Below are positions 10,303 through 18,420 of a DNA stretch of 64,000 bases, one piece after another. Where the stretch lies: contig CAMBKU010000001.1 in the NCBI GenBank assembly GCA_945868305.1, positions 1 through 64,000 on the forward strand, in the 5' to 3' direction. Under the pieces are notes generated by a model, which saw only the letters and a list, made by a program, of their open reading frames with translations, was not told where the DNA came from and made no database searches. Within the stretch, counting starts at the first letter, position 1. Each line of letters begins with the position of its first letter. The translations under genes were made by a program, and so were the position numbers. The DNA is from an uncultured Lachnospiraceae bacterium. Lineage in GTDB: Bacteria > Bacillota > Clostridia > Lachnospirales > Lachnospiraceae.

Positions 10303-11082
10303 ATGATTTTATATTTTTCAGGAACAGGGAATTCACTGTATATTGCAAAGAAAATGGCGGAGAAATTAAACGACAGGATTGTTTCCATTGCTGATTTGGT
10401 CAATAAAGGGCAACACAAAATTTCTGTAAAAGCAGACGAGAGCATAGGTTTTGTATATCCGGTGATTGCCTGCGCACCGCCGGATATTGTGACAAACTTT
10501 GTGAAAAAGGTAGTATTTGACGGTTATGATAATAATTACCTATATTCGGTGTATAATTGTGCCGGTTCGCCGGAATATACTTCCCGTATTATGAAAGAGG
10601 CAGGGGAAAAAGCAGGGCTTAAAATCTGCGGTTTTTTTGATGTGCTTATGCCGGGTAACTATATTACCCAAAAGAGGCATCTTCCGCCTGAAAAAGTACA
10701 GGAATATCTGGATCATTGCGATGAGAGAATAGCACAGATTGTTTCGGACGTAGAAAAACAGGTTTGTAATTATAAAAAGGAGAAACATTCCTTCTTACTT
10801 TCTTATGGTTTACATAAATTAGCTGTTTTAGAAAAGACAGAAAAGTTTATTGTTGATGATACCTGTGTTGGATGTGGAAAGTGTGCAGATATTTGTTCTA
10901 CACAGGCAATTACGATGCAGGGAAAAAAGCCAGTCAGGGAGGAAAAAAGGTGTGCCTTTTGCCTGGGCTGCGTTAATGTCTGTCCAACCAGAGCGTTGAA
11001 TGTTGGGAATAAAACTCAGGGAAATCCGCAATATATCAATCCCTATTATGATGGTAAGGCGAGAGGCGTCTGCCAATTGTGA
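10303..11082 (+). CDS. EFR1-type ferredoxin (flavodoxin-like + 4Fe-4S domains)
   Basis: ILYFSGTGNSLYIAKKMAEKL and CVGCGKCADICSTQAI / CAFCLGCVNVCPTRAL. Confidence 0.9.
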   Translation: MILYFSGTGNSLYIAKKMAEKLNDRIVSIADLVNKGQHKISVKADESIGFVYPVIACAPPDIVTNFVKKVVFDGYDNNYLYSVYNCAGSPEYTSRIMKEAGEKAGLKICGFFDVLMPGNYITQKRHLPPEKVQEYLDHCDERIAQIVSDVEKQVCNYKKEKHSFLLSYGLHKLAVLEKTEKFIVDDTCVGCGKCADICSTQAITMQGKKPVREEKRCAFCLGCVNVCPTRALNVGNKTQGNPQYINPYYDGKARGVCQL

Positions 11083-11152
11083 GATTACGCTTGACTTTTA
11101 TAAAATATATGGTATTCTAAAAAAGAATCACTGGTCTTTATTGGAGGTTGTT

Positions 11153-11719
11153 ATGCAAGTACTGAAAGATGAAATTCGGAATGGAATCATGCAGTCTGCG
11201 CTGGAGGAGTTCTATTTATATGGATATGACAAAACTTCCATGAATGCTATTGCAAAACGCTGTGGAATCAGCAAGAGTAACTTATATAATTATTTTCCAT
11301 CCAAAGAATATCTATATGATGCAATTATGGAGCCTGCAATGACAAAGCTTCGCAAGGTGGCGTATTCCCTTACGGATAAGGAGATTCTGCGATATTCAAA
11401 GGAGGAAAGACCTCAGCTTATGACATCCATGCTACAGCCCCTGCTGGTGGAATATCGAAAACAAATAGTTGTATTACTACAGACAGGCCGCAAAGAAAAG
11501 GATACTGCTTTTATAGCAGAGATTACGGAAGTTTTAGTACAATGTTTTTTTACCTTCGATGAACATAAGATGCCCAAAAAGTTTGCTTATGTTTTGACGC
11601 ACATGTTGATGGAAGGAATTGTTAAAATTATAAGTGAGACCAGCGATGAAAAGGAAATCTCGCAACAGATTTCTGCTCTTTTTCGATATCACGTATATGG
11701 AGCCAGTGGATTGGCTTAA
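11153..11719 (+). CDS. TetR/AcrR family transcriptional regulator
   Basis: IRNGIMQSALEEFYLYGYDKTSMNAIAKRCGISKSNLYNYFPSKEYLY; ATG 11153 with RBS ttggagg. Confidence 0.92.
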   Translation: MQVLKDEIRNGIMQSALEEFYLYGYDKTSMNAIAKRCGISKSNLYNYFPSKEYLYDAIMEPAMTKLRKVAYSLTDKEILRYSKEERPQLMTSMLQPLLVEYRKQIVVLLQTGRKEKDTAFIAEITEVLVQCFFTFDEHKMPKKFAYVLTHMLMEGIVKIISETSDEKEISQQISALFRYHVYGASGLA

Positions 11720-11734
11720 TAGAAAGTTACATAC

Positions 11735-11762
11735 AGGGACGATAAATAGTCCCTTTTTATTT
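11735..11762 (+). terminator. Terminator hairpin after TetR gene
   Basis: agggac...gtcccttttta. Confidence 0.6.
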
Positions 11763-11811
11763 AACACAATAACGACCAAGCATTCTTTATTCAGACGAAG
11801 GAGAAAAAATT

Positions 11812-12891
11812 ATGAAGAAAATAATAAAACGAATTGCAGCTATTGTTTTTGTATTGGCTGTGGCTGTTGTAACTGTTGGCTATGCTATGTTTCGCGGGGA
11901 ATTAAAGACATTAAATACAGTCACGAAAATAAGTGATTATCCCCTGTATGAGATGACATTTCAATCGAATTACTATTTGGAGGACTATATGGAAAAAGGA
12001 GCGGCAACGGATGATGAACTTGCTGAGTTTGTTACGAGAAAGATATTAAAGATATTTCCAGCTATTGAAGCAAATCCGGATGCCGCATGTAGTACATTTA
12101 GCGCAACAACGCCTGAAAATGAGGTGATTATGGCAAGAAACTTTGACTACACCCATTCAACATGTTTAATTGTACATACCAATCCGGATAATGCCTATCA
12201 TTCGGTCAGTATGGTGAATCTTTGCCATGTTGGCTATGGAGATGAAAAACAACCGGACAGTCTTGGAAATAAAATTCAGTTACTTGCCGCTCCGTATATT
12301 GTATTGGATGGTATGAACGAAAAAGGTCTTGCTCTCGGGGTTTTAGTCGTTGATGAGCAGGTTGTTCATCAGGATACAGGGAAAACGCCAGTGACTACCA
12401 CTGCCGCACTCCGTATGATTTTGGATTATTGTGCTACGGTGGAGGAAGCAATTGAACTTTTACAAACTGTAGATATGAACTCCAGTGGAAGTACAGGATA
12501 TCATTTTCAGATTACAGATGCCACAGGTGATTCCGCAGTCATTGAATACATTGACAATGAAATGCAGGTGGTTCGAAAAGAAAATCAGAGTTATCTGGCT
12601 GCTACCAATTTTACATTGTCAACGGCAGAAAAAAACGGTGGTGGGAAAGAACGCTATGAGATTATTGTGAATGAATTAGATAGAAAAAACGGTATTGTAA
12701 CCGAAGATGAAGCATTTTCAGTCTTATATGAAGCACGTTTTGATGGTGAAGCGGCTTCCGGTGGTGACACAAGCTACCGCTATTATGACAGCAAAACACA
12801 GTGGTCTGTCGTGTATAATCTGACTCAGCATACTATGAAATTGTGTGTGGGTCTTGACTATGACATGGTTTATGAATTTACAGTAGAATAA
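11812..12891 (+). CDS. Membrane-anchored choloylglycine hydrolase / C45-like linear amide C-N hydrolase
   Basis: N-terminal TM MKKIIKRIAAIVFVLAVAVVTVGYAMF; AACSTFSATTPENEVIMARNFDYTH matches the Ntn-hydrolase nucleophile Cys ... RNFD context. Confidence 0.8.
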   Translation: MKKIIKRIAAIVFVLAVAVVTVGYAMFRGELKTLNTVTKISDYPLYEMTFQSNYYLEDYMEKGAATDDELAEFVTRKILKIFPAIEANPDAACSTFSATTPENEVIMARNFDYTHSTCLIVHTNPDNAYHSVSMVNLCHVGYGDEKQPDSLGNKIQLLAAPYIVLDGMNEKGLALGVLVVDEQVVHQDTGKTPVTTTAALRMILDYCATVEEAIELLQTVDMNSSGSTGYHFQITDATGDSAVIEYIDNEMQVVRKENQSYLAATNFTLSTAEKNGGGKERYEIIVNELDRKNGIVTEDEAFSVLYEARFDGEAASGGDTSYRYYDSKTQWSVVYNLTQHTMKLCVGLDYDMVYEFTVE

Positions 12892-12904
12892 TTAGAGAGG
12901 ATTT

Positions 12905-12952
12905 CCCCGCAGGCAATGTTTGAAAAATGAGATTTGTCTGCGGGACTTTTTT
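12905..12952 (+). terminator. Rho-independent terminator
   Basis: cccgcaggcaa...ttgtctgcgggacttttt. Confidence 0.75.
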
Positions 12953-12958
12953 ACTTTT

Positions 12959-13573
12959 CTATTCTATCAGCGATAAATAATCGAGGGTTCCGGCAGGTAC
13001 GCCAGTGCCCTTTTCTAAAAGGGAAATCAAACCTTTTAAAGTTTCCTCTGTCTCTTCTGGTGTCGAAGGTACAAGGGAATTATCCAGTTTTACTGCCAGG
13101 ACAATCAGTGCAATCTCGGCCAGTGCAGCGGGATGGTCAAAGTGAATTTCACCGCAGTCGATTCCCTGAGAAATGATTTCGGTCAAGGCAGGCTTTAGTT
13201 CAGAAACCAGATAGTTTAAATATTTTTGATGCAAAAAAGCAAGATCCTCGGCGCTTGCTGCTGAGCCGTGCTTTTGTTTTAAAAATATGGCAGATGAGTT
13301 TCTGCAGGCCTGAAAAAGCATTGCCATTCGCGTAAAAGAAGAAATATTCGTCTGCGAGGATAGATTTTTTGCAGTTTGAAGCGGACGTTCATAGCTGCGT
13401 ACAATCAATGCGTCTACAATAGCGTCTTTAGAGGGAAAGTAATAGTAAATGCTTCCTTTTCCAATACCTGCTTTACTTGCAATTTCACTTACGGAAATGT
13501 GCTGTATACTTTTTTCCTCCAGTAGCTGTTGCAAAGCATCCAATATCTTTTGTGGTTTTGTTGAATCCGGCAT
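12959..13573 (-). CDS. TetR/AcrR family transcriptional regulator, divergent from the SCP2/condensation operon
   Basis: KILDALQQLLEEKSIQHISVSEIASKAGIGKGSIYYYFPSKDAIVDALI. Confidence 0.93.
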   Translation of the reverse strand: MPDSTKPQKILDALQQLLEEKSIQHISVSEIASKAGIGKGSIYYYFPSKDAIVDALIVRSYERPLQTAKNLSSQTNISSFTRMAMLFQACRNSSAIFLKQKHGSAASAEDLAFLHQKYLNYLVSELKPALTEIISQGIDCGEIHFDHPAALAEIALIVLAVKLDNSLVPSTPEETEETLKGLISLLEKGTGVPAGTLDYLSLIE

Positions 13574-13706
13574 ATCAAAGAGCCACCTTTCTCCCTGCTT
13601 TTGGGAATTACATTAGATAATTGTACCATAACCGTAAATCAGGAACAATAGAGAATAATTATGAAAAAAATGTAATTTTGGCGTAAGTTTTTTATATTGC
13701 TGATAA

Positions 13707-13765
13707 TTGACCAGTGTTCGAAAAACGTGTTATAATCACTTTGAAAAAAGTCGACCGACGGTCGA
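13707..13765 (+). promoter_or_regulatory. Promoter and palindromic TetR-type operator for the SCP2/condensation operon
   Basis: TTGACC (13707-13712), 18 bp, TATAAT (13731-13736); tcgaccgacggtcga (13751-13765) is a perfect palindrome around the central base. Confidence 0.8.
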
Positions 13766-13785
13766 AATGTATTTAGGAGGGTGAA

Positions 13786-14136
13786 ATGACATACGCAGAG
13801 TTTTTTTATGAGATTAAGAACAGGTTCATGGGGACGGATGTAAGTGATATTAAAGAGCATCTTGCTTATCAGTTTGCGATTGAGGACGAGGAAGCGGGAG
13901 GTATTTTTTATGTGGAAGTAAAGGAAGGCAAGCTTTTCGTAGAGCCCTATGAATATTTTGACAGAGATGCCATGTTTATCTCTGATCCGGATACACTGAT
14001 GAAAATAGCAGAAGGAAAAATGGATCCGGTGTGGGCATTTACAACTCAGAAGTTAAAAGTGGAGGGAAATTTAGACAAAGCCCTCAGACTAAAGGAATTG
14101 ATAGAATTAAAGCAAAAGAAAGCTAAGAAAAAATAA
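13786..14136 (+). CDS. SCP2 sterol-transfer family domain protein
   Basis: GGIFYVEVKEGKLFVEPYEYFDRDAMFISDPDTLMKIAEGKMDPVWAFTTQKLKVEGNLDKALRLKEL. Confidence 0.8.
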   Translation: MTYAEFFYEIKNRFMGTDVSDIKEHLAYQFAIEDEEAGGIFYVEVKEGKLFVEPYEYFDRDAMFISDPDTLMKIAEGKMDPVWAFTTQKLKVEGNLDKALRLKELIELKQKKAKKK

Positions 14137-14165
14137 ATTTTACGGAATTTTATTAGGAGGAAAGC

Positions 14166-15113
14166 ATGGGAATTTTAAAAGCAGGAATCGCATGTGCAGG
14201 GGTGCTGGCAGCAGCTGGAGCAGCAGAGACAGCTTATTTTTATGGGAGAACCATGAAAAGGCAGAATGTGGATGTAGAACGTACTATTAAGATGGCAGGT
14301 ACGGACTGGTCACAGTATTCAGAAATTATGGCGGAGAGAAAAGCATTTATGCTGGCGCAGCCGCATGAGGATGTGTATCAGACATCTTTTGATGGATTGA
14401 GGCTTCATGCTGCATATTTTCCGCCAATCAAAGAAACGGAAAATAAAAATCGGGTTGTGATATGCTTTCATGGGTACACCAGCAAGGGACTAGCAGATTT
14501 TAACGGATTGACCGGTTATTATTTTAGAAAAGGATATGCCATGTTACATCCTGATGCGAGAGCGCATGGAGCAAGTGAGGGGAAATATATTGGCTTTGGC
14601 TGTCTGGATCGGAAAGATGCGTTGGGATGGATTGACTGGGTGATAAAAGAGCGTGGAGAAGATGTTGAAATTATTCTTCATGGAATTTCCATGGGCGGTG
14701 CTACAGTACTGATGGCGAGTGGTTTAAAGCTGCCTAAGCAGGTAAAAGGAATCATATCTGACTGTGGTTTTACTTCTCCTAAGGAGGTATTTACCCATGT
14801 GTTAAAAACAATGTATCATCTTCCACCGTTTCCGATTATTACGGCGGCAAACATCGTAAATAAAAAGCTGGCGGGATATGGTATGGATGAATGTAATGCC
14901 AAAAGAGAAGTGGAAAAAGCAAAAGTTCCGATTTTGTTTGTTCATGGATCAAAAGATACTTTTGTTCCGGTTAGAATGTGTCATGAACTGTATGAACATT
15001 GTGCATCACCTAAGAAAAAATTAATCGTTGAAGGTGCGGCTCATGGAGAAAGTTATTATAAAGATATGGAAGCATATGAAAATGCATTAGATGAGTTTAC
15101 AAAAGAATTGTAA
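14166..15113 (+). CDS. Alpha/beta hydrolase with N-terminal hydrophobic anchor
   Basis: VVICFHGYTSKG, LHGISMGGATVLMASG (GxSxG), FVHGSKDTFVPV, AAHGESY. Confidence 0.93.
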   Translation: MGILKAGIACAGVLAAAGAAETAYFYGRTMKRQNVDVERTIKMAGTDWSQYSEIMAERKAFMLAQPHEDVYQTSFDGLRLHAAYFPPIKETENKNRVVICFHGYTSKGLADFNGLTGYYFRKGYAMLHPDARAHGASEGKYIGFGCLDRKDALGWIDWVIKERGEDVEIILHGISMGGATVLMASGLKLPKQVKGIISDCGFTSPKEVFTHVLKTMYHLPPFPIITAANIVNKKLAGYGMDECNAKREVEKAKVPILFVHGSKDTFVPVRMCHELYEHCASPKKKLIVEGAAHGESYYKDMEAYENALDEFTKEL

Positions 15114-15133
15114 TACATCAGGGAGGAGATTGT

Positions 15134-16531
15134 GTGAAAACAAGAAAAGGTTATAAAACATACCCGTTAACAGTTGCGCAGAAATTTCATTTTTTCTATT
15201 TGGATCGTTGTCCGAAAAAAGAGGTCGTAAATGTGGGCACAAGTCTTACGATTGAATACGAGCTTGATGTTGATGCGCTGAGAGAGGCAATTTACAAAGC
15301 CTACGAGCGTTGCGAGGCAATGCGTTTGCGTTTTGCTTATGATAAGAAAGAAAAACAATGGTATCAGTATGTAGTGGAGAAAGAAGAACGGGAGATTGAA
15401 TACGTCGATTTTACCGGAAAGAGCATGGAAGAAGCAGAGAAAATCATGACGGAATGGACGTCTGTACCTTTTGAGAGGGAAGATTCTCCGTTGAATCGAA
15501 TTGTTATTATTAAAACACCTGACGGAAATCAGGGAATTTATCTTTTGGGAGATCATTTGACACTGGATGCCCAGTCTCTGATTTGTTTTATGAGAGATGT
15601 GATTGAAATTTATTGCAGTGCCAAATTCGAGGGTATCGAGTATCCAAAGGAGATGCGTTCTTATATTGAGCAGTTGGAAAAAGATTTGGCGTATGAGGAA
15701 GGAAGTAAGGCACAGCAAAGAGACAGAGAATATTTCTACAAGCAAATAGAACAGTCAGAGCCAATTTACAATGGCATCGATGGTCCGGGAGCCTTGTTGG
15801 AGGAGAGAAAGAAAAATCCAAAGGCAAGAGCAGCAAAATTCATTTCTTCAAATGTGAATTCTGCGCTTGATATTTTTCATCTGGAGGAGGAACCGACTGC
15901 CCGCCTGATGAAATTCTGCGAGCAGCAGCATGTTTCTCTGCAGTGTTTGCTCATCATGGGAATTCGTACCTATTTACAGAAAATGAACGGAAATGATGAT
16001 GTGTCTATCAATGTGGCATATGCAAGGAGAGCTACTTTAGCAGAGAAAAAGTCCGGTGGTACGCGAGTACATTCTTTTCCGTTTCGAACAATTATTTCAG
16101 AGGACACAACTTTTCTGGATGGTATTCACATCATTCGTGACGGACAAAACGAAGTTTTCAGACATACCAATTTTAATCCGGTAGAATATCGTGCATATAG
16201 AGATAAGCTGTATTCGACAGAACCGGGAAGGTCTTATGAACCGATGGCACTGACTTACCAGCCAATGACATTAAAGGAAAAGGGGCTGGACAAGCTTGGA
16301 GATATTAAGTATAAGACAAAATGGTATCCTAATGGTGCAACGCCGCAGGCAATGTATTTGACGGTTATGCATAGACCGGAGGACAATGGTCTTGATTTTA
16401 ATTTTGAGCATCAAGTGGCAGCAGTTACAAGAGAAACTTTGGAATATTTCTACTACTACATGTGCAGAATCATGTTTAAGGGAGTGGAAAAGCCATATCT
16501 GACAGTCGGTGAAATCATTAAGCTGGTATAA
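15134..16531 (+). CDS. Stand-alone condensation-domain-like acyltransferase
   Basis: LTVAQKFHFFYLD N-terminus; active-site-like GDHLTLDAQSL (DHxxxDA vs canonical HHxxxDG); later Asn-Phe rich C-domain segments. Confidence 0.75.
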   Translation: MKTRKGYKTYPLTVAQKFHFFYLDRCPKKEVVNVGTSLTIEYELDVDALREAIYKAYERCEAMRLRFAYDKKEKQWYQYVVEKEEREIEYVDFTGKSMEEAEKIMTEWTSVPFEREDSPLNRIVIIKTPDGNQGIYLLGDHLTLDAQSLICFMRDVIEIYCSAKFEGIEYPKEMRSYIEQLEKDLAYEEGSKAQQRDREYFYKQIEQSEPIYNGIDGPGALLEERKKNPKARAAKFISSNVNSALDIFHLEEEPTARLMKFCEQQHVSLQCLLIMGIRTYLQKMNGNDDVSINVAYARRATLAEKKSGGTRVHSFPFRTIISEDTTFLDGIHIIRDGQNEVFRHTNFNPVEYRAYRDKLYSTEPGRSYEPMALTYQPMTLKEKGLDKLGDIKYKTKWYPNGATPQAMYLTVMHRPEDNGLDFNFEHQVAAVTRETLEYFYYYMCRIMFKGVEKPYLTVGEIIKLV

Positions 16532-16563
16532 GCAGGAAAAAGCAAAGAAAAGAGGAAAAAAGT

Positions 16564-16791
16564 ATGTTTGAAAAATTAGTAGATATTATTGTAAATTATG
16601 TTGAAGTTGATAGGGCGGATATCAAGCCGGAATCCCGTTTCATGGAAGATTTGGGATTTACCTCTTTCGATTTTATGAGTATGCTTGGCGAAATTGAAGA
16701 TGAACTTGAGGTGGAAATTGAGCAGGAAGATATTGCAGAAATCCGCACGGTGCAGGAAGCAGTGGATTATTTGGAGAAACTTTCAAATTAA
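16564..16791 (+). CDS. Acyl carrier protein
   Basis: 75 aa acidic; phosphopantetheine site DLGFTSFDFMSM. Confidence 0.9.
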   Translation: MFEKLVDIIVNYVEVDRADIKPESRFMEDLGFTSFDFMSMLGEIEDELEVEIEQEDIAEIRTVQEAVDYLEKLSN

Positions 16792-16810
16792 AAAAGAGGA
16801 GGAGAAGGTT

Positions 16811-18349
16811 ATGGACGTTTTAAGCAGCACAATCCGTGAATTGCTGGTAAAATCAGAGGCGGCTTATGGGTCATGGGATGCGTTTCGATACAAGGTAAAG
16901 CGAAAGGGCAGTGAAGGAAAAAAAGAAGCGGAAATTGAAAGCAAGACTTATACAGAATTAAAAAATGATTCTGAACGGTTTTCCGCAGTACTAAAAGCAC
17001 TTGGTGAACAAAAAAAGCATATTGCCATTCTGGGAACTACATCATATGAATGGATTGTGGCTTATATGGGAACGGTAAACAGCGGAAGCGTAGCCGTTCC
17101 GTTGGATGCCCAGTTGTCTGTGGAGGATTTGTGTGAGTTGTTAAACCGTGCACAAGTCACAACCCTTGTTTATGACGAAAGCAAGGCAAAGGTAGCAAGT
17201 GAGGCGCAAAAAGCCTGCCCGGGGCTTACAAATGTAATTTCCATGCGTGAGCCAAGTTCAGTGGAGGGGGCGTTATCCTTCTGGAAGCTGATGGGAGAAC
17301 AGACCCCGGGATTTGAATATGAACCGCAGCCGGAGGAGCTGGCTACGATTATGTTTACGTCTGGAACAACAGGGAAAAGCAAAGGAGTCATGCTTTCTCA
17401 CCGTAATCTTGCAGAAAATGCGACCTGCCTTGATATGAGAATTGAGCCGGGGACGGTTATCATGTCTGTATTGCCGATTCATCATGCATATTGTCTGAGT
17501 ATGGATATATTAAAGGCACTCTCTCTGGGAAGTGTAATATGTATCAATGATTCCCTACTTCGTGTTGCAAAGAACATTAAGCTGTTTGAACCGAATCTGA
17601 TTTTAATGGTTCCGCTTATGATTGAGACGCTGGCAAAGAAACTTGAAGATGTATCGTGGATGCCTGCGCCGCTGGTAAAGGCAAAGGTTTTCGGAAAACA
17701 GTTCCATACCATATTTAGCGGTGGTGCATATTTAAATCCGGCATACATAAAAACCTTCAGAAAATATGGAATTACAATCCTGCAGGGATATGGGATGACA
17801 GAATGTGCACCGGTCATCAGTACGAATTTAAGCTGGAATAGTAAAGAGGGCTCTGTAGGAAAACTTTTGCCGAATTGTGAAGCAAAAACTGTAAATGAGG
17901 AGTTGTGGGTGAAAGGCTCCAGTGTTATGCAGGGGTATTATCAGATGCCACAGGAGACGGCAGACAGCTTAGAAGACGGATGGTTGAAAACGGGAGATTT
18001 AGGTTATGTGGATGAGGATGGATTTGTGTTCCTGACAGGAAGAAAGAAAAACCTGATTATCACACCGAATGGGGAGAATATTTCTCCGGAGGAAATTGAG
18101 AATAAGCTTGGAGAAAACCGGTTGGTACAAGAAGTCCTGGTTCGTGACAGTGAAGGCGTGATAGAAGCGGAAATCTTTCCGGATTATGAGTACGCGGGCA
18201 AGAAAAAGATAAAAGATATACCGGGTAAGCTTCAGGAGATTGTGGATGCTTATAATAAGAATGCACCGTTATATAAACGAGTAATAAAAGTGAAAGTCCG
18301 TGAAGTTGAGTTTGAGAAAAACACAACAAAGAAAATCAAACGGTTCTGA
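16811..18349 (+). CDS. AMP-binding acyl-activating enzyme (acyl-CoA/acyl-ACP ligase)
   Basis: TIMFTSGTTGKSKGVMLSHRN, YGMTECAP, WLKTGDLGYVDEDGFVFLTGRKKNLIITPNGENISPEEIE. Confidence 0.92.
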   Translation: MDVLSSTIRELLVKSEAAYGSWDAFRYKVKRKGSEGKKEAEIESKTYTELKNDSERFSAVLKALGEQKKHIAILGTTSYEWIVAYMGTVNSGSVAVPLDAQLSVEDLCELLNRAQVTTLVYDESKAKVASEAQKACPGLTNVISMREPSSVEGALSFWKLMGEQTPGFEYEPQPEELATIMFTSGTTGKSKGVMLSHRNLAENATCLDMRIEPGTVIMSVLPIHHAYCLSMDILKALSLGSVICINDSLLRVAKNIKLFEPNLILMVPLMIETLAKKLEDVSWMPAPLVKAKVFGKQFHTIFSGGAYLNPAYIKTFRKYGITILQGYGMTECAPVISTNLSWNSKEGSVGKLLPNCEAKTVNEELWVKGSSVMQGYYQMPQETADSLEDGWLKTGDLGYVDEDGFVFLTGRKKNLIITPNGENISPEEIENKLGENRLVQEVLVRDSEGVIEAEIFPDYEYAGKKKIKDIPGKLQEIVDAYNKNAPLYKRVIKVKVREVEFEKNTTKKIKRF

Positions 18350-18360
18350 CATTTAAATAA

Positions 18361-18393
18361 AACCCGAAATCCAATTGTGGATTTCGGGTTTTT
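18361..18393 (+). terminator. Operon terminator
   Basis: aacccgaaatcca-attg-tggatttcgggtttttc, 13-bp perfect stem. Confidence 0.9.
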
Positions 18394-18420
18394 CTATAAA
18401 AATGTAAAATGGTTTAACGA

